From Spirometra erinaceieuropaei (lineage: Eukaryota; Platyhelminthes; Cestoda; Diphyllobothriidea; Diphyllobothriidae), in assembly GCA_902702965.1 (NCBI GenBank), contig CACRXP010000171.1, forward strand, positions 691,395 to 755,394: a stretch of DNA of 64,000 bases. The letters run 5' to 3'. Of this stretch, positions 11,029-22,239 are shown piece after piece. A program made the translations under genes and the position numbers. Below the pieces are notes generated by a model. That model was not told where the DNA came from and ran no database searches. It worked only from the letters and a program-made list of their open reading frames with translations. Every line of letters begins with the position of its first letter. Position 1 is the stretch's first letter.

Positions 11029-11516
11029 ATTGAAAAGTCAAATTGGCGAACACGTGTTTTCAGTAACTCTTCATCAGGCCAAAACGGTTACAATGAAGTT
11101 TAAGTTATGCGACTTACACGACTTATAAATGATTCGGGGACAATTAACATCGATCGTTCCCACGCCACTCGCATGACGAGGCGTGCTATGGCGTGGTCGG
11201 CGTGTCCTGGTAATTGGGTTCAGGGGGCGAGGAGGAGGGGGGGGGGGGGCGCATAGGCTGTGAGTGCGTCGCGTACCTTGTGCACCCACCCTGGCATCAG
11301 GAGGTTGGAGCGACGTTGGGGTCGGCGTCGGCCACGGAAGACAGAGCGCCTGTGTCAGAGTCTTCTGACAGCATAGCACTGGATTGGCTAGCCGTATAGC
11401 CACTGCCTCAGCTGTAGCTAGCATCCGTTGGCGTAGGCCTTTGGAGAAGCCTGCTGGTGTCCGGTAGACAATCTGAAAGGCTTCTTTGGCATCGACTCGG
11501 TGAAACACACACGTAA
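11029..11516 (-). repeat. PLE terminal repeat (pLTR-like), copy 1
   Basis: This block is nearly identical, in the same orientation, to 13531-14010, and inverted to about 14395-14870. It covers the end of the endonuclease frame, a proline-rich tail with a long G-run near 11239, and the hammerhead ribozyme at its outer end. Copy 1 lacks the endonuclease core found in the other two. Confidence 0.85.
11043..11082 (-). ncRNA. Hammerhead ribozyme (type I), PLE copy 1
   Basis: On the minus strand the core reads CTGATGA, nine bases, then GAAA, then the palindrome AACACGTGTT and the cleavage triplet TTC. Stem I is TTGGC pairing with GCCAA on either side (5 perfect pairs). Stem II is short (AG/CU). 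Stem III would be 2-3 pairs closed by a 4-nt loop in one molecule, or an intermolecular palindrome in a dimer. Hammerheads are established in the terminal repeats of PLEs. Predicted cleavage lies just before the GCCAA strand. Identical to the copies at 13545 and 14819. Confidence 0.8.
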
Positions 11517-13524
11517 GTTCGCCGCGGGTAAAGCGCTAGTGATCGCTGTCTTCAGACGTCTTTTTACCAGTTCACTTGCTGCGTTTCCTTGAAAAGGCAA
11601 TCTTATAGATAAGTCCTTCTTTTCTGCAGTTTCCATGGTAGGTTTTGCACTGCGCTCCCCTATATTTCGAAGGATAAATCTTTCTGGATATCCGTTTTCG
11701 TGGAGTGTATCCCGCAGCTGCTGGAGTTCTGCCTCCCCAGTCTCAGGAGAGCAGATACGTCGCACTCTAGCTGCCAGTCCCTGGACTAGATTTCGTTTGA
11801 TGTTGAGGGGAACAAAACTGTAAAAGTTCATGTATTGTCCCGTTTAGGTTTTCTTTCGGAATACTCTACGTTGGATAGACCCATCCTCTTGTCTGTGCAG
11901 AAGAACGTCAAGGAACGCGATTTCATTTTTTGCCTCGAACTCTGCAGAGAACGTTAGCGAGGGGTGTGAATTGTTGAATTTTTGAATCAGGACGTCTGTG
12001 TCGGTGGTAACATCCGTCAGGCAGAAAATATCGTCTACGTACCGACCGTAGAAGCTGAGGTCATTAATGGTGTCTTGTAAACTTGTCATCTCGACTTTGC
12101 CCATGAAGACATTTGCGAGGAATGGGCCGAGCGGTGAGCCTATCGCTACGCCGTCTATTTGCCTGTAAAATTGACCATTGCAGAGAAACTGGACGTTTTG
12201 AGTGCACTTTGTCAGAAGCTCTTTTAGCGTCTCCAACGGCATGCCTAACGGGTAGTTCATGTCGCGGATAACGTCACAAAGGTAGTCTATTGTTTCGGCT
12301 ACGGGTGCATTAGTAAACAATGATGCTACGTCTAAAGATAGCATCCTCCGTCCGCCAACGTTAATATCGTTGATTGCCTCGACAAACTCGAAGGTGTCCT
12401 TCAGACTTAGGGGATACAAATGACTTTGCAGCGGTTTAAGCTTTTCGACTAGCCACTTTGCTATGGTGTGATAGGGCGAATTCCGCATATCCAGGATCGG
12501 ACGTAGGGGTAGTCCGTGTTTTTTGAATTTTTGGAAGGCCGTACATTCTGGGTATGGCCGTGCCCACTGGTCTTAGTCGCTCATATTCTTTGTCAGATAA
12601 ATGACCTTCTTTGTGGAGAACTTTGAGGACCGCCGTCAGTTGACCTTCAACGGCCTCGGTGCGGTCCCTGTCTTTCTCGGATTTCGAGAATTTGGTACGA
12701 TCCGACAAGATTGCTTCTAGTTTTTCTACGTACTCTTTTCTATCCATCAGTACAACTCCTGAACCCTTATCCGGCCTGGTTAGCACAATGTTTTCGTTTT
12801 TACGAAGTTCGCTGAGGCTATCGAGATGGGCCCTTGTTAATGGACCTTTGTTTTTTGGAGCATTTCTTAAGTACTGTTGACAGCAATTAACCATAGTCGA
12901 CTTCAGATAGTCTACTTCTCTAGGCCCGCTAGGTTTTAGATCGGCAGTCTGACTGAATAGACTTTCGAATTGGACTTCTAACTCTAGCTGCTTCGGCATC
13001 CGCCGTGCATTGCAAAACCTAGGACAAAGAGACAGCACCTCTATGAGAGTTTTGTCAAGCGGTACTGAGGAATAGTTATGAACGTACCGTTCCGGATTAT
13101 TCGGAAGGGCCGTCTGAGCCTTCACTGGTTGGACGCTTCGAAGGAGCTTAGCCCACCTCGCCTCGATTCTTTTACTTCTGACAGTTTGCACGTAGTTTTC
13201 GAACGCCAGTCTCTCGCAATTTTCAAGACGGTCCAGGGCCGCTGTTCTCTGGCACAGATTCCGTTGGATTTCCTCAATTCCGGCGCTAATAGTCTCCAGG
13301 TGACTTTCCGCATGTCGTCTTAGTGCGGCTGGGGTAGTGGCAATAGGATTCCTTCGTAAGGTTTTCTAGTAGTGTTTCGGATATTCACCCTTGTCAATAC
13401 ATCCTGATAAGAATTTTCTCGTCACATGTGCCTCCGCAAGTCTGGTGTCAAACTTTAGGAATCCATTGAGTTCCTTTAACACCGAGGGATCTTTGGATTG
13501 TCTAAGTTCAGCGAATATTCCCAT
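11418..13524 (-). pseudogene. PLE reverse transcriptase ORF, broken
   Basis: The ORF begins with ATG at 13524 (MGIFAELRQSKDPS). A TAG at 13366-13368 interrupts it, after which the same frame is open down to 12436 (KIEARWAKLL-type region, then RPDKGSGVVLMDR). A one-base frameshift in an A-run near 12515 moves it to the frame of 12488-11844, which carries the palm motifs DGVAIGSPLGPFLANVFM and GRYVDDIF. A TAA near 11841 precedes the thumb/linker (MNFYSFVPLNIKRNLVQ). The GIY-YIG core is then removed by a deletion of about 222 bp near 11514, so the frame runs on to a premature end at 11418. Reverse-transcriptase identity is clear; the copy cannot encode a full protein. Confidence 0.9.
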
Positions 13525-13530
13525 GTTGAA

Positions 13531-14087
13531 ATTGAAAAGTCAAATTGGCGAACACGTGTTTTCAGTAACTCTTCATCAGGCCAAAACGGTTACAATGAAG
13601 TTTAAGTTATGCGAATTACATGACTTATAAATGATTTGGGGACAATTAACATCGATCGTTCCCACGCCACTCGCATGACGAGGCGTGCTACGGCGTGGTC
13701 GGCGTGTCCTGGTAATTGGGTTCAGGGGGCGAGGAGGAGGGGGGGGGGGCGCATAGGCTGTGAGTGCGTCGCGTACCTTGTGCACCCACCCTGGCATCAG
13801 GAGGTTGGAGCGACGTTGGGGTCGGCGTCGGCCACGGAAGACAGAGCGCCTGTGTCAGAGTCTTCTGACAGCATAGCACTGGATTGGCTAGCCGTATAGC
13901 CACTGCCTCAGCTGTAGCTAGCACCCGTTGGCGTAGGCCTTTGGAGAAGCCTGCTGGTGTCCGGTAGACAATCTGAAAGGCTTCTTTGGCATCGACTCGG
14001 TGATTCGTATCGACAAGATGTGCGAGAATAGAACTCGAGATCGATTTCTCCTCACCTTTGCCTAGCCAGGCCGGTATGTGTTCACGT
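13531..14087 (-). repeat. PLE terminal repeat (pLTR-like), copy 2 with partial endonuclease
   Basis: The 3' end of a PLE on the minus strand, starting abruptly within the GIY-YIG domain at 14087 (REHIPAWLGKGEEKSISSS) and ending at 13531. It encodes the rest of the endonuclease domain, the proline-rich tail and the ribozyme. It abuts the ORF start of the next copy at 13524, so two PLE units are joined tail to head. It forms the left arm of the 13495-14908 inverted repeat. Confidence 0.85.
13545..13584 (-). ncRNA. Hammerhead ribozyme (type I), PLE copy 2
   Basis: Same sequence as the 11043-11082 ribozyme: CTGATGA at 13579-13573, GAAA, palindromic stem III AACACGTGTT and cleavage TTC, closed by TTGGC/GCCAA. 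Here it sits only about 20 bases upstream of the ATG (13524) of the adjoining full PLE copy. Self-cleavage at this site would release a transcript that begins just before that reading frame. Confidence 0.8.
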
Positions 14088-14827
14088 TTCAAGGAGACGC
14101 AGCAAGTGAACTGGTAAAAAGACGTCTGAAGACAGCGATCACTAGCGCTTTACCCGCGGCGAACTTACGTGTGTGTTTCGCTAACTCTCCCCTCCTACGC
14201 TTTGGTGGTAAAGACCGACTCCCGTTGCAGGCCACATCAATGTGTATTTATTCATTCACTTGCTCCTGTGGAGCGGGCTACATCGGCCGTACAACGAGGC
14301 GTTTGGAAAAGAGAGTACGTGAACACATACCGACCTGGCTAGGCAAAGGTGAGAAGAAATCGATCTCGAGTTCTATTCTCGCACACCTTGTCGATATGAA
14401 TCACCGAGTCGATGCCAAAGAAGCCTTTCAGATTGTCTACCGGACACCAGCAGGCTTCTCCAAAGGCCTACGCCAACGGGTGCTAGCTACAGCTGAGGCA
14501 GTGGCTATACGGCTAGCCAATCCAGTGCTATGCTGTCAGAAGACTCTGACACAGGCGCTCTGTCTTCCGTGGCCGACGCCGACCCCAACGTCGCTCCAAC
14601 CTCCTGATGCCAGGGTGGGTGCACAAGGTACGCGACGCACTCACAGCCTATGCGCCCCCCCCCCTCCTCCTCGCCCCCTGAACCCAATTACCAGGACACG
14701 CCGACCACGCCGTAGCACGCCTCGTCATGCGAGTGGCGTGGGAACGATCGATGTTAATTGTCCCCAAATCATTTATAAGTCATGTAATTCACATAACTTA
14801 AACTTCATTGTAACCGTTTTGGCCTGA
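14078..14827 (+). pseudogene. PLE C-terminal fragment with intact GIY-YIG endonuclease
   Basis: An open plus-strand frame of about 245 codons, 5'-truncated at the inversion junction near 14088; the apparent start codon is a by-product of the junction. It encodes the reverse-transcriptase/endonuclease linker (AASELVKRRLKTAITSAL), then the GIY-YIG core (SFTCSCGAGYIGRTTRRLEK) with the CxC pair common in PLEs, then the REHIPTWLGKG and HLVDMNHRVDAKEAF segments. A low-complexity P/T/R-rich tail ends in IVTVLA. The stop codon TGA lies inside the ribozyme core CTGATGA. The domain nicks DNA for target-primed insertion. No reverse transcriptase is attached, so this is a dead fragment with an open frame. 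Confidence 0.85.
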
Positions 14828-14858
14828 TGAAGAGTTACTGAAAACACGTGTTCGCCAA
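14819..14858 (+). ncRNA. Hammerhead ribozyme (type I), PLE copy 3
   Basis: The plus-strand copy of the element's ribozyme: stem I TTGGC (14819-14823) with GCCAA (14854-14858), CTGATGA at 14824-14830, GAAA at 14840-14843, palindrome 14843-14852 and cleavage after C14853. The conserved core is perfect. Stem II is only two pairs with a five-base loop, so a single molecule may be weak. The palindrome suggests activity as a dimer, as reported for PLE ribozymes. Confidence 0.8.
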
Positions 14859-14908
14859 TTTGACTTTTCAATTTCAACATGGGAATATTCGCTGAACTTA
14901 GACAATCC

Positions 14909-17820
14909 TAACTATATCTTACGGCAAAGAGCGATGGAGTTTCGAGAATATGGTTGAGAAGTCAAATGAGAGTTTTGGTTGTCGAAAGTAATGCGAATTC
15001 GCATTCTCGTCATCGAATGTTATTTGTTCATGCGACATTCTATTTTCAAAAGGCGTAACATTAATATTTTGTGATCAATGCTTGGTAGTAATGATCTAAA
15101 AACACGAAACATATCATCACGAGGTTTTCACTAGTGAGATCAAAAATCGTAAGGCTTTTGCCTGAGTACTGAAAGACGTCTGATGTCGCCAAAACATCGC
15201 ATGCTCATATTCTGAAAAAAATAGACATGCTCACCTCTAGAATAAAAGTTTTCTTAGCCTTACATCGTCTTAGAAACCACAAAAATGGGTTCGACTTTTT
15301 GATGAATACCCATTTAATTATTGATTGCAACATTTATTGACCCAGGTCATCTACTGTATACGTAATAAGTGACACGCGGGAATATTGCCTGCCACTGACA
15401 GTGGTAGTAGTTTGTCCCCACCCTGGCATTGTTAGCCCAAAACCCATCCCCAACCATCACCACGCCAACGGTTTCTCAGCTAAAGCCTTACCCTTAATTC
15501 CAACCACCAGATTTCAGTGATTGATTGGGGTTGACGTTGACCTGCAGTCAGGCTTTGCAGTCCATCAGTAAGAACACTTACCAACATTTTAATCAACAAT
15601 TTCTTGACATAAAAGTGCTTACGCACAGAATAACCGTCATGCATCTGCAAGCGACATGTCTTCCAAAACATTCGTCATACTGTTTGGGCTTATTTAATTA
15701 TTTCTTCGTAACCACGGTTGCAAATACCAGCAAACAACGTGTACGTCCGATATGCCTTAAACATTACTAAATAAAATGAATGTAATTTAACTGCACGCAT
15801 GTAAAATGTTAGTTTTGTGTTTCTGATGGTCTCCGCTCCATCATCATCCATCTCCCTTAAATGTCCCTCCTTAATTATAATCTGCATTTGATTGTAAGCA
15901 CGCCTTATAGATGAAATCCGAAGTTTACTCTGATATGTGCCGGCTATACAAAAATCTCTTAACTAAGGCTAGCATGTTTGTAAATATTACTGAGTTTAAT
16001 ATAAGAAGTGTTCATTGGAAAACTACATTGCTCAATCTAATAATCTAAATGCGGCGAATTACACAAGTTTAGGAGACCCACGTATTTACAAGTGCGAGTT
16101 ACCAACTGTTTCACGTCAGCTATTAAAGCGAATTGATTTCCAAATAAAAATGAATGCACCCGAATAAAAACATTCCTAATTACAACGTTTTGCTGCGAAA
16201 ATGCACTCCGGCTAAATTATTTATTTCTGCATATATAGCTGCCGAAAACATATTGCTTGACGGCGCGACTATTATCTCGCCATGATTTAAATTGCCTTCA
16301 TTTTAGCTCTTCCAGATCTACAATTCTGTCCCGTTCTGGTAGGAATGTTTTTCTGGCTGATGTTCTGATGCATCGACTCCGGATGAGTGATAATTTTAAG
16401 GCAAACAAACATTACGAGCTAGACACTAAGACAGAGGTTCGCATAACATATATATCAATACCAAGGATAGACCAATGCTTCTCCGTGCATTATGTAAGTG
16501 AAGCTCAACTGTTCAAAGTGGCCTGCAATATTACGTTCCCCGGTCTGGAATTTAGCATGCTGCGAACGGTAAGCAGATTCGAGTGACCTGCGCCCAAATA
16601 ATTTCACCATGCTTTTTTTTACTGCAGGCGTTGCTTCCATTAAATACTATCAGGCATTCCCTGTTAAGCAACCTAGACGTTATTATTTGGAACTGTTATG
16701 TAAGTGAATTGTGGCTTTTGCTGTTTATAGAGAAATCGCATATATAAGTTGGGGAGAAAAACACAGTTTCTATGTGTGATTTTGTCATCAAATAATATGT
16801 AAAAATCATCAGGTTAAATGGAGTTGTTTTCGATCTTTCAAACAAATGTTCATTAAGAAGAAGGGAGTATGCGGCGGATCAGTGAACACCACTTCCATAA
16901 AACGGCCAATTCTGTGAATAATCTTCAACCCAAGAAGGAAGATGAGATTACTTAAACGTTAGCCATACTCGTCAGACATTCTGAATTCATGTTCCGGCCA
17001 GTCACCTGCGCTGACAACAGCCCATCCATCGACTTTTCGCGGATTTAATCCGTTGTATCCGATTAAGGCCACTGTTCTAATAACCGTAGTTATGTATTTT
17101 AATATTTGTTTACTTTTTGTGCATAAATGGGGAGAACGATTCATTTCACTGTCTATATTTTGGATATGCTCACCAGATAAATTAAAAACCACGTTTATAC
17201 AGGTCTGAAACATGTACGGTAGCCTTCCTTTACCTGTTAGAATATTATCAGAAGGATGTTTTTTGCAATTACTGCAAAACGAATAAGAGGAAAAAACTGA
17301 AACAGATACACAGCATATTCATACATGCATATACATACACAGTGTATTCATGTAGATAAAGGTGAGGTCCTTGAGCAGTTTGTATTGTCTTAATTAACTC
17401 ACTAATTTCGCCTGAAACTGCACAACCAGTGGTTTATATGAAACCGTAGTTTCTCGGTTACTAAGATGAACGATCAAAATTTTACGTTGATGACTATATA
17501 TTAAAAAAGGCATTTTCATTCGTTTTGCGTTGAAAGCGGATTTTATGCATACATAGACAATTCTCGAAGAGCGTTCGTGTAAGCTGGCCTTCAGACAAGC
17601 GAGTTTTATATTAATGATGCGAGAGAACGCATTTGATCGGATTGCGTCAAATGTGATTTTGGCAATCTTTCTAGTCGGAGGTATCGCCTCAGAGCAAAGC
17701 GTACAGTTCGGATCAGCGAAACTGTGTTACAGTGTGAATGACTAAGGCCAAAATGCCAACCTCACATATGTCGCATGGCCAGAATCGTGTGGATGGTAAT
17801 CAGGCGATATAGGCGACTGT
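14909..17820. other. Non-coding stretch, nothing recognised
   Basis: AT-rich sequence with short unsupported ORFs only. A segment near 17190-17250 (ACATGTACGG, CTTCCTTTACCTG) resembles 3795-3835, which suggests that the 3.8-6.5 kb and 17.2-18.2 kb regions share a diverged duplication. Confidence 0.5.
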
Positions 17821-17858
17821 TTAAACGTACACTCATTTATATGCTGCATTGCTTTTAA

Positions 17859-18177
17859 GTATGAACCATACCAACGGCAAAGTATGACGGTCGTATCTAC
17901 TGTTCTGGAAACTCTAGAATTTAAGTTAGAGGACGTAGATGCCCTTTCCGAATTCTATCTCATTTCCAGTCACTTGGCAAAGCACAAATTAATGTATTTA
18001 ACCGGAATTGTTTTGAACTACCTCTACAACAGTTTCCTGTTACAACATGGAACACCTACACCATCGGTCGGCCTGTCCTGGAAACAACGTTCTCTGCAGG
18101 CGCTAATCGATATCGCGACTGATGCAATGTCCGATTCGGTGGCATTCGAGTGCATTATAAAGGAGTATCATATGTAG
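17859..18177 (+). CDS. Possible terminal exon of unknown gene
   Basis: An open frame of about 106 codons starts just after a candidate acceptor (TTGCTTTTAAG at 17848-17858) and ends at a TAG at 18175. It also has an internal ATG at 17884. The predicted peptide is balanced in composition, rich in Leu and likely helical (for example VDALSEFYLISSHLAKHKL). I do not recognise a family. Homologous DNA at 6.2-6.5 kb has stops in this frame. Against it: no partner exon was found, and an ORF of this length can arise by chance in AT-moderate DNA. Confidence 0.25.
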
Positions 18178-21100
18178 CGGACATATTTGTTTTGGCGAAT
18201 ATCATATTTCCTCTCCCCTCCATCTGAAAAACCTTATGGGGAACGTATTTTGTCAGCGGTCGGTTTCCAGTAATTTCCCCGCCAAATAGAGCTTGATTGT
18301 TTTTGTCATGTGGCACATTTCAAAGCAGTACTTGTTAGTAATACTGTTTAGAATAAAACCATGCAGTTTTTGCCATAATTTTGACCTGATTATTATACAT
18401 CGTTAGATATGATAATCATTTTTTCCCATACGGGACCAAGCAGAGAATCGTCTGTACTTTATCTTAGCTATGTGAGATTGTGAATTGAGTGCTCAGAATC
18501 TGGGTACCATTTCACAATTTACTTAATATATTGAATGAAATTGCCAGCATTTACTTAATAATTACTGGGCAAAAAAATGATAACTTACCAGCTTTTTTCC
18601 AAATAGGGTATGCGCCCTTTTTTACCAAGTTCAAAAAAGACTGTGAGCTCTCTCTGATCGCATTTATCATTGATGCAATTTGCTCATGACTTCAGAAGCA
18701 TCTTTGTCGGTAACAGCAATTGGGAAGTCGACGATTCGCTTATCTGTTGTACGGAGGGTCAGTTTGTTGAAGAGTCAGGGTGGTAAACCCGTGTAGGACA
18801 AGAGATCATCGGTCGGGCAAGACTGAAATTTCGAAACGCTTAGGAGTAAGAAAAGAAGTTATTAACGCGTAGATGTTAGAAAAGATTTTTGCAATTTAAT
18901 AAAGGGGGATTTCCTAAGCCACCGTAAATTTTTGAGGACTGAATCAAAAAGGATTTTTTTAATTTCCGTGGACGGTACGTGTGTCCGTGTTTCCCACAAA
19001 TCAGTAGCATAGATGCATCGTTCAATTCAGTAAAAAGGCGACAGAAGTAAGTTATTGAACACTATGAAACTCCCCAAACAAATCACTAATTTTATTTTGT
19101 GTGAAGTAGCCCAATATTGAGAGAATAAATTTTCTCGATCATTTGTTACGTAGAAATTAACATGTCGCTTTATATCTATTTACAGTTTTGGAAGAACAAA
19201 ACTCACTTTTTATTTTGTGCGTCTCGATGGTCATATGACATCTCCCAAAATTTATTTTTTCCAAATTTATGCCAGCTTTCCGACGAAAACCTACTCGGAC
19301 TAATAGAAAACCGTCGTCATTTTCCAAGAACATAATCTATTGCGATCATAATACTCGGGGAATTAGAATGCAATAGATTAATTTTTAACTTGAAATTTTT
19401 ATGGACTTTCTAATTTTTTCCAATGCTTGCAACGGTACAAGTCCGCCTAAATGCTAGCAGTCAACGTTTCTAGGCAAGAGACTGTTTATTCGTGTTTTTA
19501 GCAACATAGGATGGCATTACAATCAGTAAAAATTCCCAAAATGGCTAAATGTACAGGCAGGCGTATTGTGAGAAAATAATCCAATTTGACTTTTATGAGA
19601 ATATTGCGACCAATCAATAAAGACTGTAAAGATCCACTGCGTTTAGCGGAGTTACATGCGCCTGGCAAGATGCATCTTCCGAAAACGAAAGATTTGCTAT
19701 TATAAACTGGGAGACGTTATTTATTATTTGGGAACCAAAATTCCCGCATTTTGTGCAAGCCAAAATGTCAGATAGGAAATAAATAAAAGTGCACAATCTA
19801 ATGTTTACCTATGTCCTCAGCCCTTTGGACTTACCCTTATGTTAGGGATAACGTATATGCCTTTGAGTCCGTAAAGAGCAGGATATGTTCGGCGGAATTC
19901 GTTTGAATTATCAACGACTGTCAAGCTGTTACTGGTCAGTATACGTTACCATGCAGTGTAGAACATTAACATTTTAAGGCGTTGTGATTATCCCTATTTT
20001 AGGCTATTGAGGTCAGACCTCCGTCCCGGCAACTCTATTGTGGCCTCTTCATCTTGGACACCATGCTCAATTCAGCCAATAAATCAAGATACGTTCATGA
20101 AAAGGAAAATGCCTATCGGCGTTACTCACGTAACCCAGCCAGGCATTGTCTGAGCAACACGCTAAGGAAAAACATTTTGGGGGACTAATGCAATTGTTAA
20201 AAGTTGCCTGCACTAAATTGGACAGCCATTATGAAATGGCAGTGGAAATCGGTAGAAGGTTGAATTTCTTGCACGCAATATACGGCTTGATTTATATCCA
20301 CACACACACTTGCACATTTGACCATCAACTGGAAAGAGTCCATGACAGGAAATGTTAGCTTTAAAGTGAAAGCTAAAAATATAGGCAACGACAGTAACCT
20401 CCACATGCACCACTTGTTCAAAGATATTACCATGTGCAAAAATATGATTGAATCAAAACCAATAATGGTTATTAGTTCGGCTGTATACTGTAAGGTGTAT
20501 GGCACATGGGAAAATGAGCTTTTTACGAAACCTCATCTAGACATTCCTTGTTACTGTGCACAAGTCTGATTTCACCTCATTTGGCTTAGCTTAAACATAT
20601 TAGCACCTTTTGTGTGTTTGACGGCCTAGCTAAAACATACGGTCTAAAGTGAAACACTAATCTAAATAGGAGATTCGAATCAAACGCATTTATAATCAGT
20701 CATTGTGAAATGTGTAAATGGCTAAAAATATCGCAATTATTGCCAGGGCTGGGCATATTTTAAACTCATCTTCGTCTAATGTTGCATACGATATAGAGAT
20801 CGACCAATTTTCTGCCTGCAAGAGAAACATGCTCGGTGACGATGATCGTCTAGGTCATTTAATATGCAAGATGCGAATTTAAAGGTTACAATATCCAGCT
20901 ACGTTAAGCACCTCAAGCAATTCGTCAAGCAGGACATTTCCCGTGCATTTCTGGGATTATTAACATGATAATGACTGACGCTGTTTGTACATTTCGAGAA
21001 TTCGTGAGACGATTTGTCAGACGCGATCGCCGTAAAATTCTGAATTGTGAATGTGGAATCTGTTTTAGCTTCAAAAAGACTACCTCAATAATGATGTAGC

Positions 21101-22239
21101 ATTTATTATCGACAGCAAAATTCTGAGCTTTTCCAGTTACCTCGAAATGCCGGCTCTTTGAACAGTAGTGCGCTGATGAATGACAACTTATCAAGTATGC
21201 ATATTTCATGGTTATAAAAGCTAAGAGTATTTCTAATTCACAAGAAACTAATTTGCACCTAGATATCAGAGTGCGTTTTATCATGCACTTTGAGGCACAA
21301 TAGCCAAGAAAAATTCACTTATGGTTTCATTTAACTTTGAAATTCTGCCACTTTTTATCTGCCAACTACTGGCAAAAACGTAACACAGCAATAAAATAAA
21401 AAATAGAGACTGCATGGTACACTATCTTGCATGGCCATGATTTGTTTGATGATATCTAAAAATATTTGCTCGTTTATTTGCCGTGTTTATCATTACCACG
21501 GCAGGAAAGCCTGCGTAACATTTCACTGTGGTTGTACGTCTAGTTATTTCAGTACTCAAGAATCCGCCAGTTTTAATCACACATCCTAATGACGGACACG
21601 TGTCCTGAAGTTAAACACTTAAACAAACTAATATTGTAAGAAGTATGATAAGTCATCAACGTTTGCACAAATTTCGTCTTGTTCGTCGCAGTGAACATGT
21701 TAGAGGCATAGACATCAGTTATGATCAGTTTTTGTTTAGTGGAAAGGGTCATACGATGTGCTCACGTCTGTGCTTGGGACGGTCAGGAAGTAAATATGTG
21801 CCATACCACATTCAGTTTGTAAGAACTACAAGTGTCATATCATTAGTATGAATACATTCATCTGTTTCTATACGCTATCGAGAGCAAGTCATAAAGCCCT
21901 CATGAAAGCTGTCATGTATTGTTTTAAAAAGTAGCATTAATTAATTGTCAAACAATATGCTTAATGAATTCATACTGGGCAGTCATAATATCCATCTAGT
22001 TACAATTGTTTTGAAAACAAAAAATACTGTTAGAATTCTTTGTTTGTTTTCATGTGTGCATCTTTTCCATAAAGCATATTTGAATATACTATCCCTTATA
22101 GGGTCAATGGTAAATATTTTGTATAACATAGGAGTCAAGTAGAACAGACTGTAATTTATGCAGGCGGCCGAAAAGAATTCCGTTTAAAAGCCGACATATT
22201 CGCTTGACAGAAATACTCTGAGATTATATGCGTTTGGAG
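18178..22239. other. Non-coding stretch, nothing recognised
   Basis: About 4 kb with only small overlapping ORFs, the longest about 119 codons on the minus strand near 21.0-21.3 kb and without recognisable motifs. No RNA gene, transposon protein or exon chain was seen. Confidence 0.5.

Larger units (their letters stand above)
11029..14908 (-). mobile_element. Compound Penelope-like element (family 1)
   Basis: Three joined pieces. A near-complete minus-strand copy runs from its ORF start at 13524 to its 3' end at 11029. Immediately upstream on the minus strand is the 3' end of a second copy (14087 to 13531). Head-to-head with that is a plus-strand 3' half (14088-14908). PLEs encode a telomerase-related reverse transcriptase and usually a C-terminal GIY-YIG endonuclease. 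Insertions with terminal pseudo-LTRs (pLTRs) in direct or inverted arrangement are a known feature of the group. The same terminal repeat, including a hammerhead ribozyme, occurs three times. The element sits directly after the 355-bp tandem repeat; no clear target-site duplication was found by eye. Confidence 0.9.
13495..14908. repeat. Large inverted repeat in PLE, arms about 592 bp
   Basis: The left arm, 13495-14087, is the near-perfect reverse complement of the right arm, 14317-14908, with a 229-bp spacer (14088-14316) that belongs to the plus-strand copy. Arm ends match to the base: GGATTGTC at 13495 against GACAATCC at 14908, and TTCACGT at 14087 against ACGTGAA at 14317. The only evident length difference lies in the poly-G/poly-C run. 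The right arm also ends with 30 nt of a further ORF start. Confidence 0.9.

Noticed and set aside
11505..11525. Spliced intron in place of the missing GIY-YIG core
   Set aside because: The missing segment has no GT-AG or related ends and the reading frame is not kept.
20146..20569. Overlapping plus-strand ORFs with HTHTCTFDHQ and KVKAKNIGND segments
   Set aside because: No known motif or splice signals in a chain; mirror ORFs on the other strand are equally long.
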